Notes under the pieces: generated by a model
What the model was told of the DNA's origin: nothing
Database searches by the model: none
What the model saw: only the letters and a program-made list of their open reading frames with translations
Made by a program: the position numbers and the translations under genes
Shown here: piece after piece, positions 8,934 to 22,066 of the stretch
How positions within the stretch are numbered: position 1 is the first letter of the stretch
How the letters are laid out: each line of letters starts with the position of its first letter
From: Pseudomonas sp. TH10
Lineage (GTDB): Bacteria; Pseudomonadota; Gammaproteobacteria; Pseudomonadales; Pseudomonadaceae
DNA length: 64,000 nt
Assembly: GCF_016651255.1 (NCBI RefSeq)
Contig: NZ_JAEKEG010000033.1
Location: 1 to 64,000 of the forward strand
Direction: 5' to 3'

Positions 8934-10088
8934 TCAGGCGCAAACTTCCCTGGGTTTGAAGGTCATCAGGGCGATGGCCAGCAGGATCGAGGCAAGGATA
9001 AACGCCGCCCCGGCGAACCCGAGGCCTTGCAGGCCAACGCTGTCGATCACGCGACCACCTACCATGGCGCCCAGGCCGATGCCGAGGTTGGCCCCGGCAA
9101 TGTTCAGCGACGCGGCAAACGCTGGCGCTTCGGGGGCGGCCTTCATGAGCCGAACGTGGCTGACCAGGAACAACGCAGCCTGGGTCACGCCCCAGATCCC
9201 CATCGCCGCCGCCAGGCCCAGGGTCGAATGAATGTTCGGCACCAGCGTCACCATGCCGGCAATCATGAATGCGCAAAACATCACCGAAGCAATCAGCGGA
9301 TGGCGATCCACGGCACGGCCGCCCAGGGAGTTACCGATCAGGCCGACCGCACCAAAGCCCATCAGGCACCAGCCGACCAGGGTGCCGTTGAAACCGGCAA
9401 GCCGCTCGAGGATATCCGCCAGATAGGTGTAGGCGGTAAACATGCCGCTGAACACCAGGATCGACAACAGCACATGGCCGATCATCAACGGGCTGCGCAG
9501 GATCTTGAATTGCGAGCGGAAACTGACTTGGTGCTGATGCAGGTTGGTCTTCGGCAAATAAACAAACAGCAGCAAGGCCTTGGCGAACGCGATCACCGCC
9601 AGAATGCCGAAAGCACTGCGCCAGCCGAACGCATCGGAAATCAGCGTGCCGACCGGAATGCCGAACACCGTCGCGCAGACAATGCCGAAGCCGATCTTGG
9701 CGATCGCGCGACCGGCGAAATCCGGGCCGACAATGTCCACAGCCGTCTCGCTGGCCAAGGCCCAGAACACGGGCAACCCCAGCGCCGGGATCAACCGGGC
9801 AAACGCCATCACCCAGATATTCGGCGCCAGCGCCGCCACGGTATTGGCCAGACCGAACATGATCAGGATGCTGATGAACAGCTTGCGTCGCTCGAAACGG
9901 GCGAAATACGCGGTCAAGAATGGACCGAACATGGCCACCGTAAAAGCGAATAGAGTCACCAGCAGCCCGGCTTGCGGGATGGTCACTTCGAGGTCTCGGG
10001 CAATCGCCGGCAGCAGGCCGACGATGACGAATTCCGTAGTCAGCACCGTGAAGCCGGCGGCGGACAACAGAAGGATGGGCAACAGCAT
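8934..10088 (-). CDS. MFS transporter, DHA1 type (AraJ-like)
   Basis: This 384-residue inner-membrane protein has the 12-helix layout of the major facilitator superfamily and the drug:H+ antiporter-1 look: TEFVIVGLLPAIARDL in helix 1, FARFERRKL in the loop between helices 2 and 3, and ALGLPVFWAL in helix 4. It probably exports sugars or drugs. The start is the ATG at 10088 (MLLPILLLS); the open frame extends 51 codons further but that part lacks any family likeness and does not look coding. It is divergent from sstT with a 259-base gap and converges with the nhaR-like gene. The substrate is not predictable. Confidence 0.85.
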   Translation of the reverse strand: MLLPILLLSAAGFTVLTTEFVIVGLLPAIARDLEVTIPQAGLLVTLFAFTVAMFGPFLTAYFARFERRKLFISILIMFGLANTVAALAPNIWVMAFARLIPALGLPVFWALASETAVDIVGPDFAGRAIAKIGFGIVCATVFGIPVGTLISDAFGWRSAFGILAVIAFAKALLLFVYLPKTNLHQHQVSFRSQFKILRSPLMIGHVLLSILVFSGMFTAYTYLADILERLAGFNGTLVGWCLMGFGAVGLIGNSLGGRAVDRHPLIASVMFCAFMIAGMVTLVPNIHSTLGLAAAMGIWGVTQAALFLVSHVRLMKAAPEAPAFAASLNIAGANLGIGLGAMVGGRVIDSVGLQGLGFAGAAFILASILLAIALMTFKPREVCA

Positions 10089-10347
10089 GGGAAACTCCAA
10101 CAAAACGACGACACCAGCGATGACCCGGAGGCCCGCTGGCAGAACTTGAAAATGAGGATCGGCCATCCTACCAGAAGTGTTTGCGCACCGGGATGCACGA
10201 ACCTGCAAAACCGGTTGAACAACCCGGCGGCCAATCGTCACAGGCCTGAAGGATAAGGCCTACGCTGTGATAAAGTCCGCGCCCCGCGATATGCACACCC
10301 TGTTCGTCGGCTAGCCCGCACCTAAAAAAATCAGAGATGCCCGCTTT

Positions 10348-11580
10348 ATGACCCCTTCATCCCCTTCCCTGCTGCACCGCCTGAAAAGCACCGGCCTGGT
10401 TACCCAAATCATCATCGGCCTGATCGCCGGCATTGCCCTGGCGCTGCTCGCGCCGGACGTGGCGAAGTCCACTGCATTCATCGGCAAGGTATTCGTCTCG
10501 GCGCTGAAAGCAGTCGCGCCGATCCTGGTGTTCGTGCTGGTCATGGCGTCGATCGCCAATCACAAGCACGGCCAGGAGACTCACATCCGGCCGATCCTGT
10601 TCCTGTACCTGCTGGGCACATTCGCTGCGGCGGTGGTCGCGGTCGTTGCCAGCATGATGTTCCCGTCGAGCCTGGTGCTCTCCACCCAGGACGTGGCTGT
10701 AACGGCACCTGGCGGCATCGGCGAGGTATTGCAGAGCCTGCTGTTAAGTGTGGTGGACAACCCTGTCAGCGCGCTGATGAACGCCAACTTCATCGGTATT
10801 CTGGCGTGGGCAATCGGCATGGGCGTGGCCATCCGCCATGCGGGCGACACCACACGCGAAGTACTGGGCGACCTGTCCAACGGCGTGACCCTGATCGTGC
10901 GCATGGTGATCCGCTTCGCCCCGCTGGGGATTTTCGGCCTCGTGGCCTCGACCCTGGCGACCTCCGGCTTCGGCGCGCTGATCGGTTATGCGCACCTGCT
11001 GGCCGTGTTGCTCGGCTGTATGCTGTTCGTGGCGCTGGTGATGAACCCATTGATCGTGTTCTGGAAACTGCGTCGCAACCCTTACCCGCTGGTGCTGATG
11101 TGCCTGCGGGAAAGCGGCATTACCGCGTTTTTCACCCGCAGTTCGGCGGCGAACATTCCGGTCAACCTGGAATTGAGCAAGCGCCTGGGCCTGCATGAAG
11201 ACACCTATTCGGTATCGATCCCGCTGGGCGCAACCATCAATATGGCTGGCGCGGCGATCACCATTACTGTGCTGACACTGGCGGCCGTGCACACTTTGGG
11301 CATTGCCGTGGATATTCCAACGGCGATCCTGCTCAGCTTGGTCGCAGCGATTTGCGCCTGTGGCGCTTCCGGTGTGGCCGGTGGCTCGCTGCTGCTGATC
11401 CCGTTGGCATGCAGCCTGTTCGGCATTCCGAGCGAGATTGCCATGCAGGTGGTGGCGGTCGGTTTCATCATTGGTGTGTTGCAGGATTCGGCAGAAACGG
11501 CGCTGAACTCCTCCACCGACGTGCTGTTTACCGCCGCGGCCTGCCTGGGTGAAGAAGAGAAAGCCCAACGCACCGCGTGA
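10348..11580 (+). CDS. sstT: SstT, Na+/serine-threonine symporter
   Basis: The 410-residue inner-membrane protein belongs to the dicarboxylate/amino acid:cation symporter family and imports serine and threonine with sodium. It has the SstT N-terminus ([13 protein letters not shown]), the helical hairpin [14 protein letters not shown], the NMAGAAI unwound segment and the final [19 protein letters not shown]. Length is typical. It is a single-gene unit, followed by a REP pair and an intrinsic terminator. Confidence 0.95.
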   Translation: MTPSSPSLLHRLKSTGLVTQIIIGLIAGIALALLAPDVAKSTAFIGKVFVSALKAVAPILVFVLVMASIANHKHGQETHIRPILFLYLLGTFAAAVVAVVASMMFPSSLVLSTQDVAVTAPGGIGEVLQSLLLSVVDNPVSALMNANFIGILAWAIGMGVAIRHAGDTTREVLGDLSNGVTLIVRMVIRFAPLGIFGLVASTLATSGFGALIGYAHLLAVLLGCMLFVALVMNPLIVFWKLRRNPYPLVLMCLRESGITAFFTRSSAANIPVNLELSKRLGLHEDTYSVSIPLGATINMAGAAITITVLTLAAVHTLGIAVDIPTAILLSLVAAICACGASGVAGGSLLLIPLACSLFGIPSEIAMQVVAVGFIIGVLQDSAETALNSSTDVLFTAAACLGEEEKAQRTA

Positions 11581-11584
11581 CCCT

Positions 11585-11672
11585 GTAGGAGTGAGCCTGC
11601 TCGCGATTGCGGAATGTCAGACAAGTACCCGCTGGCTGACACACCGCGATCGCGAGCAGGCTCGCTCCTGCA
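11585..11672. repeat. REP palindrome pair (BIME-like)
   Basis: Two copies of a Pseudomonas REP in opposite orientation: GAGTGAGCCTGCTCGCGAT on the left and ATCGCGAGCAGGCTCGCTC on the right, with short GTCAG/CTGAC inner arms around a 15-base spacer. They lie directly downstream of sstT. Confidence 0.88.
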
Positions 11673-11683
11673 CAAAAGCAACA

Positions 11684-11722
11684 AAAAGCCCGCCAAGGCG
11701 CAAACCTTGGCGGGCTTTTTTG
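11684..11722. terminator. Bidirectional terminator after sstT
   Basis: AAAAAGCCCGCCAAGG, short loop, CCTTGGCGGGCTTTTTT. A-tract and T-tract on opposite sides let it end both sstT (plus) and the DUF1993 gene (minus). Confidence 0.93.
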
Positions 11723-11734
11723 TTGCCGGAAGTT

Positions 11735-12244
11735 TTAGAACGCGCCCATGTAATCGCGTTTGCCCACTTCAACACCGTTATGACGCAGCAGCGCGTAAGT
11801 GGTGGTGACGTGGAAGAAGAACTGCGGCAGACCGTAGGTCAACAGGTAAGCCTGACCGCTGAAGCGCTTCTCTTTCGGGGTGCCCGGACGAGTAACGATT
11901 TCGATGCCTTCCTTGCCATTGATCTGCTCTGGCTTGATCTCGCCGATGAAGGCCAAGACCTTGGCGATCAACGCTTGCAGGTCAGCGAAGGTGGTTTCTG
12001 TGTCGTCGTATTTCGGCAATTCGATTTCAGCCAGACGCGCGGAAACGCCTTTGGCGAAGTCGACCGCGATCTGCACCTGACGCACCAGCGGGAACATGTC
12101 CGGGTACAGGCGGGCTTGCAGGAAGGCGTTCGGGTCGATGTTTTTCTCGGTGGCGTGGGCTTCAGCCTTTTTCAGGACATCGCTCAGCGCGTTGAGCATT
12201 TGTTGAAAAACCGGGACGGATGCGGCGTACAGGGAAATGGTCAT
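11735..12244 (-). CDS. DUF1993 family protein
   Basis: The 169-residue soluble protein matches the DUF1993 family, whose members look like DinB-type four-helix bundles of unknown function. Family-typical segments are SVPVFQQMLNAL at the start, the ARLYPDMFPLVRQVQIA helix and the C-terminal FFFHVTTTYALLRHNGVEVGK, close to the end and containing a conserved His. No transporter or regulator of obvious partnership lies next to it. The terminator downstream is shared with sstT. Function is unknown. Confidence 0.88.
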   Translation of the reverse strand: MTISLYAASVPVFQQMLNALSDVLKKAEAHATEKNIDPNAFLQARLYPDMFPLVRQVQIAVDFAKGVSARLAEIELPKYDDTETTFADLQALIAKVLAFIGEIKPEQINGKEGIEIVTRPGTPKEKRFSGQAYLLTYGLPQFFFHVTTTYALLRHNGVEVGKRDYMGAF

Positions 12245-12445
12245 GGCAGTCTCGTGTAGTGGCTGGGTGGAACGTGGGGGCGATTATAGCCTTGGAACGG
12301 ATCGACACGCTGATGTGCATGCATGCGTGTCCATTGGCCACTGCCGCAGATTCGGGATAGTCTCTTTAGCGCAAGATTCCCGGCTCGATTGATATGGGGA
12401 TGAGTCGTGGTTGCCGACCCGACTGCCAATTAGGGATAGAAAAAA

Positions 12446-13093
12446 ATGACCACCGAACAAGAATCCACCTTCGATGAGCCACGGCTCAACGCCACGGAAA
12501 TCCGCATTCTCGGTTCGCTGATCGAGAAGCAGGCGACCAGCCCGGAAACCTATCCGCTGACGCTCAATGCGCTGGTGACGGCCTGTAACCAGAAAACCAG
12601 CCGCGAGCCGGTGATGAACCTGACTCAGGGTCAGGTCGGTCAGAGCCTGCGAGCGCTGGAAGGCCGCGGTTTCGCCAAGCTGGTCATGGGCAGTCGCGCC
12701 GATCGTTGGGAGCACAAGGTCGACAAAGCGCTGGAACTGGTACCGGCGCAGGTGATTCTGACGGGATTGCTGTTTTTGCGCGGCCCGCAAACCATCAATG
12801 AACTGCTGACCCGCAGTGGGCGCATGCACGACTTCGAAGATGCCGAGCAGGTGATGCATCAGCTTGAGCGTTTGATTGCGCGCGGCCTGGCCGTGTTGAT
12901 CCCGCGTCAGGCCGGCCAGCGCGAAGACCGTTACACCCACGCGCTGGGCGATCCGGCGGATATCGAGGCGATTCTGGCCGCACGGCATAACCCTGCGGAA
13001 CGCGGCTCGAGCGGTGGCGTTTCAGTCGAGCGGATCGAAGAGCTTGAGGCGCGGATTGCAGCGCTGGAAGAGCGCTTGGCCCGCCTCGAATAA
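12446..13093 (+). CDS. YceH family protein (DUF480)
   Basis: This 215-residue cytosolic protein belongs to the conserved DUF480/YceH family, built from two winged-helix-like domains. The signature is visible at residues 10-60: [40 protein letters not shown]. The second winged helix is around residues 105-150 ([14 protein letters not shown]). The tail ends in a coiled-coil-like run of [13 protein letters not shown]. It is thought to be DNA-associated but no target is established. It stands alone between unrelated genes; two 30-base tandem repeats lie just downstream. Confidence 0.9.
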   Translation: MTTEQESTFDEPRLNATEIRILGSLIEKQATSPETYPLTLNALVTACNQKTSREPVMNLTQGQVGQSLRALEGRGFAKLVMGSRADRWEHKVDKALELVPAQVILTGLLFLRGPQTINELLTRSGRMHDFEDAEQVMHQLERLIARGLAVLIPRQAGQREDRYTHALGDPADIEAILAARHNPAERGSSGGVSVERIEELEARIAALEERLARLE

Positions 13094-13110
13094 CCTGACG
13101 AATGTATTTC

Positions 13111-13170
13111 CTGACTTGAACACCCGGAAAATGCGTTCCCCTGACTTGAACAACACGGAAGATGCGTTTT
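13111..13170. repeat. Two tandem 30-base direct repeats
   Basis: The block beginning CTGACTTGAACA at 13111 repeats at 13141 with exactly 30-base period and about 80 percent identity (CTGACTTGAAC, CGGAAxATGCGTT conserved). There is no open frame or promoter-like structure around it. It may be the terminal-repeat scar of a lost insertion element; this is inference. Confidence 0.6.
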
Positions 13171-13227
13171 CCATGTAGGGCGCATTGCACCCTATCAATA
13201 GGTGGATGACGCCCCCGCGCGGGCACG

Positions 13228-14046
13228 TCAGCTGCGTGCGAACTCTACCGCCAGGCGAAACTGCTCATCCGTCGGCCGCACGCCGGTGTATAGCACGAAC
13301 TGCTCCAGCGCCTGGATGGCGATCACTTCAAGCCCTGTGATCACTCGCTTGCCCTCGGCACGTCCGCGCACGATCAGCGGCGTTTCCGAGGGGATTGCCA
13401 CCACATCGAAGATTGTTTGCGCTTTTTCAATCGCATCTGCCGCAAAGGCCAACTGCTCCGCTTCCGGCCCACCAGTCATGCCGATCGGCGTGACGTTGAT
13501 CAGCATCTGTGCCCGCTCATTTCCCAGCTCTGCTTGCCATTCATAGCCCAGCGAAGTGGCCAGGGCGCGCCCGGCCTGTTCGTTGCGGGCGACGATCAGG
13601 CCATTGCCGTAACCGCCATCGCGCAGCGCACTCGCCACCGCCTTGGCCATGCCGCCGCTTCCGCGCAGGGCGAAGGTTGAATCCTTGGGCACCTGATGAG
13701 TTTCAAGCAGCTGCGCAATGGCGATGTAATCGGTGTTGTAAGCCTTGAGGTGGCCATCGGTGTTGACGATGGTATTGATCGACTGGATGGCCGCAGCCGA
13801 TGCGTCCAGCTCATCGACCAGGGCGATGCAGGCCTCCTTGAACGGCATCGACACCCCGCAGCCACGGATGCCCAACGCGCGAATGCCGCCCACCGCACCA
13901 GGCAAGTCCTGGCTGCTGAACGCCTTGTAGTAAAAATTCAGGCCCAACTGCTCGTACAGATGATTGTGAAAGCGCAGGCCAAAATTCCCCGGACGCCCCG
14001 AAAGGGACATGCACAGCTGGGTATCTCGGTTGGGGTTCATCTGCAT
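13228..14046 (-). CDS. Shikimate 5-dehydrogenase-like protein
   Basis: The 272-residue protein has the shikimate dehydrogenase fold: an N-terminal substrate domain (MSLSGRPGNFG, then SMPFKEA with the catalytic Lys expected after MPFK) and a C-terminal NADP-binding domain (ALRGSGGMAKAV as the glycine-rich loop, INVTPIGM, and a closing GLEVIAIQALEQF). It is clearly different from housekeeping AroE and belongs to the AroE-paralogue group, so the substrate may be quinate/shikimate or another compound. The ATG at 14046 or 14040 both fit. It is a single gene with no aromatic-pathway neighbour. Confidence 0.82.
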   Translation of the reverse strand: MQMNPNRDTQLCMSLSGRPGNFGLRFHNHLYEQLGLNFYYKAFSSQDLPGAVGGIRALGIRGCGVSMPFKEACIALVDELDASAAAIQSINTIVNTDGHLKAYNTDYIAIAQLLETHQVPKDSTFALRGSGGMAKAVASALRDGGYGNGLIVARNEQAGRALATSLGYEWQAELGNERAQMLINVTPIGMTGGPEAEQLAFAADAIEKAQTIFDVVAIPSETPLIVRGRAEGKRVITGLEVIAIQALEQFVLYTGVRPTDEQFRLAVEFARS

Positions 14047-14290
14047 GAAAAAATCTCCATCAAGTGCACTTTCAGATGGACGGGATTGGCCATTCCATCC
14101 TGTTCTGTTCGATCATAAAGGTCAGCGTTCGCTTGGGAACGGGACCGTCGGCAAGCCGGTACAGACCTTACACAAAATTTACCCAGCGGCTGTGCTGAAT
14201 TTCAGAATTTCGCTGTCATAGAAGTATCCCCGCGACAACTGTGGGCCTGGTGCAGGCCCTGCCGCCGGGTCGAAGAACCGAGGACTTATC

Positions 14291-14671
14291 ATGATTCGTA
14301 AACTCCCTATCGTGGCCCTGCTGATTGGTGCATTCGCTGTCGCAGGGCAAGCAGAAGCCCATGGCGGCAACTATTGGCAAGGCCCTGCGGTGTTTGGCGC
14401 GATCGTCGGCTCGGCCATTATCGGTTCGGCGCTTATCAACCAGGACCGCCCTGTCTATGTGCAACAGGCGCCCGTGTATGCCGCACCACCACCGGTTTAT
14501 GTGCAACAACCGCCGCCACCGGTCTACTACCAGCCAGCGCCGGTCTACGTTCAACAGCCGGTCTACTATCAGCCAGCGCCGGTGTACTACGGTCCACCCC
14601 GCGGCTACTACGGTCCACCGCGCGGCTATTACGGCCCGCCCCGTGGTTATTACGGCCGCCCGCACTACTGA
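14291..14671 (+). CDS. Secreted Pro/Tyr/Gln-rich repeat protein
   Basis: A 126-residue exported protein with a signal peptide (cleavage after GQAEA, residue 23), a short glycine-zipper-like hydrophobic segment (FGAIVGSAIIGSALI), then a low-complexity tail: repeats of PVYVQQ and PVYYQPAP, followed by four tandem YYGPPRG-type units. The last repeats are also near-identical at the DNA level (21-base period), so this region is prone to length change. The layout resembles small envelope proteins of unknown role found in many pseudomonads. A ribosome-binding site (GAGGACTT) precedes the ATG, and a terminator follows. Confidence 0.75.
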   Translation: MIRKLPIVALLIGAFAVAGQAEAHGGNYWQGPAVFGAIVGSAIIGSALINQDRPVYVQQAPVYAAPPPVYVQQPPPPVYYQPAPVYVQQPVYYQPAPVYYGPPRGYYGPPRGYYGPPRGYYGRPHY

Positions 14672-14682
14672 TAGACCCATCA

Positions 14683-14710
14683 GGCCCCGCCTCGAAAACG
14701 GGGCTTTTTG
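14683..14710 (+). terminator. Rho-independent terminator after the Tyr/Pro repeat gene
   Basis: GGCCCCG, loop, CGGGGCTTTTTG directly downstream of the stop codon. Confidence 0.85.
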
Positions 14711-14904
14711 TGCCCGCTGATCGGCTCAGGTCTGGATCGATTTTGCCGAGGTCGCTGTCGGAACAGCGCTTGCAAGCAAATTCGGCAAGATTGACTCGAT
14801 CCTCTTTCCCCATTTTGGATAAAACAGTCATATTTATGTCATGTCAGGTCCGCAAGCTTGGGCCTGTCCGCCAATAACAGGTTGATAACAACAAGGACGA
14901 CCTC

Positions 14905-15098
14905 ATGCCCACACAGAATCCGCATCGCAATGTCGGCCTGTGCACCTCCAGCAAGGTGTATGACACGCTGACCGAACTCAAGCACCTGGAAGGCCACCGC
15001 AACGCCAAGTTCCTCTCGCTGCTGACCGAAAACCTGGTGCGCAAGGGGTGCTCAATGAGCAGGAAGTGGTGCATATGCTGGACCTGGTGGTCGACTGA
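14905..15098 (+). pseudogene. Small conserved protein, frameshifted near its end
   Basis: As given, the frame reads MPTQNPHRN...LVRKG and then turns into implausible Cys/Trp-rich sequence. Adding one base in the G4 run at 15045-15048 restores LVRKGVLNEQEVVHMLDL and ends at a TGA at 15096, giving a 64-residue soluble, mostly helical protein. That tail is far more natural, so I read a one-base deletion. The start at 14905 follows a plausible AAGGACGA site. I do not recognise a function. Confidence 0.62.
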
Positions 15099-15201
15099 AC
15101 GCAGCACACACTGGCGTCAATGACGACTATCGAAAACGTTGATTTTCCGTAGAGCCGGCGAGTCCTTAAGGTAGCTCCATCGATTGATGGAGGTACTTGT
15201 C

Positions 15202-15384
15202 ATGGCTCAGGTTCAAATCATGTCCGTTATCGGCAGCGCCGTTCCCGCCTCGCTCAGAGCTTCGGGATTGCTGGCCTGTTGGTATCTGATGCGCGACGGC
15301 GAGCCAATCAGCGGCCCGCTGACTTCGCTGCCAGCGGCACAGGCCCTGTCGCAGAAGATCGTCGACGGTGCATTCAACGCTTAA
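15202..15384 (+). CDS. Small hypothetical protein
   Basis: A 60-residue protein (MAQVQIMSVIGSAVP...). The ATG at 15202 is preceded at 8 bases by ATGGAGG, a good ribosome-binding site, while the ATG pair at 15184 and 15187 overlaps that site. The middle has a hydrophobic and aromatic stretch (LLACWYLMRDGEPISGP) reminiscent of short domains that present Trp-Tyr to a partner, but there is no clear family. It converges with the AI-2E family gene, which ends 4 bases inside it. Function unknown. Confidence 0.55.
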   Translation: MAQVQIMSVIGSAVPASLRASGLLACWYLMRDGEPISGPLTSLPAAQALSQKIVDGAFNA

Positions 15385-16443
15385 GGCAGTTGCACCCTGG
15401 GTTTGGTTTCACTGAAGATCGCCCAGCTCGACATGAACAGCGCGGCGATCAGTGGCCCGATCACAAAGCCATTGAGGCCGAACACCGCCATGCCGCCCAG
15501 CGTTGAAATAAGGATCATGTAGTCCGGCATCTTGGTGTCTTTGCCCACCAGGATTGGACGCAGTACGTTGTCCACCAGGCCGATGACGAATACCCCGAAC
15601 AACCCCAGTACCACGCCCTGCCAGATCGCCCCGGTCAGCAGGAAGTAAGCGGCCACCGGCCCCCAGACAATGCCCGCCCCCACCGCCGGCAACAGCGACA
15701 GAAACGCCATCAGCACCGCCCACAGCAACGCACTCGGAATATCCAGAAACCAGAACATCAGTCCCCCCAGAGCGCCCTGCGTGACAGCCACCAACAGATT
15801 GCCTTTAACGGTCGCGCGCACCACGCGATTGAACTTGAGCTGCAGCCGGCGTTTCTGGTGTTCCTGCAGCGGCACTGCCGCGCGAACCTTGCGCGCCAGC
15901 TCGGGGCCGTCGCGCAGGAGGAAGAACAGCAGGTACAGCATGATGAAAAAACTCACGACAAACTCAAACGTGCCCTGGCCAAAACTGAAGGCCTGGGATG
16001 CCAGGACCTGGCCCCCGGTCATGGCGCTCTTCACCAGTTTTTCCACGCAAGCCGTTCAACTCGCCCATGCCGAAGCGGTCGAGCTGGTGCTGGAAGTAGG
16101 TAGGCAGGCTGTGTTTGAACTGGGCCACATAGGCCGCAATATCCAGCTCGCCGCTTTCCACACTCTTGTAGAACACCGCGCCTTCCTGCACCAGCAACGC
16201 ACTGATGATGATCACCGGCAAAATCGCGATCACCAGGCACACACTCAGGGTGCACAGCGAGGTCACGTTGCGCTGCCAGCCAAACTTCAACTGCAGGCGG
16301 CGCTGCAAGGGTGCAAACACAATTCCCAGAATCACCGCCCAGAACACCGCACCGTAAAATGGCAGCAGGATCCAGATGAAGGCGGCGGTGACCACGAACA
16401 GCAGTATCACCAACGATTTATTCTGTAGCGTCTTTTCGTTCAT
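15381..16443 (-). pseudogene. AI-2E family (PerM-type) transporter, frameshifted
   Basis: Two frames join into one membrane protein of about 353 residues of the AI-2E/PerM exporter family: an N-terminal pair of helices (VILLFVVTAAFIWILLPF), a periplasmic stretch (YFQHQLDRFGMGELNGL), then the helices with FIMLYLLFFLLRDG and the family-typical FLSLLPAVGAGIVWGPVA and VGKDTKMPDYMILISTLGG. One extra base lies near 16043: removing a G restores NGLREKLVKSAM. Family members export signalling or small organic molecules or act as antiporters; the substrate is unknown. Probably a sequence error, since both halves are otherwise intact. Confidence 0.82.
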
Positions 16444-16599
16444 GTCCGATCCATGTCAGTCCACAGGCCGCAAGTTCGCGACCTGATGCTTAGTCCACCA
16501 CGGTCCGCGCGAGTGCCATCCGTTTGTGGATAAAGCATAGATGGAGATCGATAGACCCCGAGGGACTTACAACCCCGCCGCCGCCCAGGCATTTTCACC

Positions 16600-16633
16600 A
16601 AAAAAGCCTGACAGGCAGATGCCGTCAGGCTTG
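16600..16633 (-). terminator. Rho-independent terminator after the small acidic gene
   Basis: On the minus strand AAGCCTGACGG, loop, CCTGTCAGGCTTTTTT. It lies 45 bases after the stop of the 76-residue gene. Confidence 0.85.
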
Positions 16634-16677
16634 CGAATACAACGACTGATTAATCCGGCACGGTCGCCTGGTGCCGT

Positions 16678-16907
16678 TTAGCGACGATCATCTGACAGCG
16701 GCGAAGGTTCATCCGCTGGCGGCATGTCTTCGTCCGCAGTGGGGTCCATCCAGTCTTCAGGACGATCCGCATCCGCCTCGGACGGATCCCGCGAGGGTCC
16801 ATGCCAGGGGGCGCATCGTGATCCATCAACGGCTCATCCGTGCCGGGCATGGGTCTGGCGGGGTCGGTGTCGGGGGTTGTGCCGGGGAAGTTCGTTTCGT
16901 TAGCCAT
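16678..16907 (-). pseudogene. Small Asp/Pro-rich acidic protein, frameshifted
   Basis: The frame from 16907 begins MANETNFPGTTPDTDP and is strongly acidic up to GMDPRG, then turns abruptly basic (RPRRMRIV). Adding one base at the C3 run 16788-16790 continues the acidic composition (DPSEADADRPEDWMDP, ADEDMPPADEPSP) and ends at a TAA at 16680-16678, with a terminator just after. That gives a 76-residue disordered protein similar in style to the two at 5.2-5.7 kb. No function recognised. Confidence 0.68.
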
Positions 16908-16996
16908 GACGCACCTCATTGATGAGGTCCAGCAAATCTGGGCCGTACTTGTTGGAAAGCGGTTCGGGCGCCGCGTGCTGTCGGCGAGACGGACGG

Positions 16997-17713
16997 TCAG
17001 GTGTGATCGGCGAGAAAGCGGTCGCGACTGTTGGTCAGGTGCAACCACATGGCAGCGCGCGCCGCGTCAGTGTCCTGGCGTTTGATCGCATTGAGGATTG
17101 CCTCATGCTCAAGGTTGGCCAGCAGGCCCAGCTTGCTCAAGTCCGCCGCACCGCGTTCGGCGGCGTTGACCCGGGTTCGAGGAATCATCGCGTGCCCCAG
17201 GTGCTGCATGATTTCACTGAAGCAGGCATTGCCGGTGGCTTCGGCGATCAGCAAGTGAAAACGCCTGTCGGCTTCAACGCAACTGTCGTTATTCGCCAGC
17301 AAGCGCTGGTAGTCGTCGAGCGCTTGGCGCATTTGCACCAGGTGCTGATCCGAACGGCGCATAGCTGCCAACGCGGCGGCCTGGGTTTCCAGCCCCATGC
17401 GCAGCTCCAGGATGCTGCGCACCCCCAGCGCGGTATCGACGTTCAATCGCAGGCCCTGCTGCGTCTCACGCTCCAGCACAAAGGTACCGATGCCGTGACG
17501 TGTCTCGACATAACCCGACGCCTGCAGCTTGGAGATTGCCTCGCGCACCACGGTGCGACTGACCCCGTGTTCCTGCACGATCGAGTTCTCGGACGGCAGC
17601 TTGTCCCCTGGCTGCATCTGCCCCAGCAAGATGCTCTGGGTCAGCTTGGCGACCAGGTCATGGGCCAGGTTATGGGTGCGCTTGCGAGCGGGTGCTTCGA
17701 GGTCTTCTTGCAT
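16997..17713 (-). CDS. FadR-type GntR regulator of the glucarate module
   Basis: This 238-residue regulator has an N-terminal GntR winged helix (LPSENSIVQEHGVSRTVVREAISKL, residues 37-65) and a FadR-type all-helical FCD effector domain with metal-binding His/Asp positions (for example RRFHLLIAEATGN and LEHEAIL). It is divergent from the MFS transporter and gudD, separated by 277 bases that contain two TTGTATGA sites, so it most likely represses hexarate import and dehydration until glucarate or galactarate binds. That target is inference from context; it could also respond to a downstream keto-acid. Confidence 0.85.
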   Translation of the reverse strand: MQEDLEAPARKRTHNLAHDLVAKLTQSILLGQMQPGDKLPSENSIVQEHGVSRTVVREAISKLQASGYVETRHGIGTFVLERETQQGLRLNVDTALGVRSILELRMGLETQAAALAAMRRSDQHLVQMRQALDDYQRLLANNDSCVEADRRFHLLIAEATGNACFSEIMQHLGHAMIPRTRVNAAERGAADLSKLGLLANLEHEAILNAIKRQDTDAARAAMWLHLTNSRDRFLADHT

Positions 17714-17786
17714 GGCGTCATCCGAAAGCGGAACTGCTGCAATCGTAGCACTGCGCTGCTCGGGAATCTCTGGAAAAGACAGTTAA

Positions 17787-17800
17787 CTTGTATGACAACA
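17787..17800. promoter_or_regulatory. Candidate operator 1 for the GntR regulator
   Basis: CTTGTATGACAACA lies in the divergent gap between the regulator and the hexarate transporter. TTGTATGACAA is a form commonly seen for FadR-subfamily operators. A second copy of the core lies at 17919. Confidence 0.5.
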
Positions 17801-17918
17801 CTCAACCAAACCCTAGTAAATAGCTCATTACAGCGCCAACACCTCCGCTACAGATTAAAAATACCACCTGTCTCTGCCAGTTTACTGAGCAGAACACCTT
17901 GCAGACGTAAAAATAGCA

Positions 17919-17932
17919 GTTGTATGATGTCT
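17919..17932. promoter_or_regulatory. Candidate operator 2 for the GntR regulator
   Basis: GTTGTATGATGTCT shares the 8-base core TTGTATGA with the site 132 bases upstream and lies about 60 bases before the transporter start, where a repressor would block initiation or early elongation. Confidence 0.5.
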
Positions 17933-17990
17933 ATCAACAACGCAACAGGAAGCTCCACCCCGCATAAAAATAATCAGTGGGAGAACATCT

Positions 17991-20718
<2,728 letters not shown>

Positions 20719-20839
20719 GGCTTTTGGCGGTGTACAGATCCGTTTTCCGGCCTTGCAGGAAGTGACAGTCTCCTTGCTCAGGATTCATTCTCCACTTAGC
20801 CTGTACAATATGCAAAAACACCAAGGACTACCACCCCTC

Positions 20840-22005
<1,166 letters not shown>

Positions 22006-22030
22006 TCGAAACTACCTTCCGTGTGAACAC

Positions 22031-22064
22031 TAAAATGGGCGACCTGTGCAGGTCGCCCATTTTG
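22031..22064. terminator. Bidirectional terminator between ampC and the DUF4174 gene
   Basis: AAAATGGGCGACCTG, two-base loop, CAGGTCGCCCATTTT. It is a nearly perfect stem with A/T ends and sits between two converging genes. Confidence 0.9.
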
Positions 22065-22066
22065 TT

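Noticed and set aside
13111-13170. CRISPR array
   Set aside because: Only two repeats with no spacers between them; the period is exactly one repeat length.
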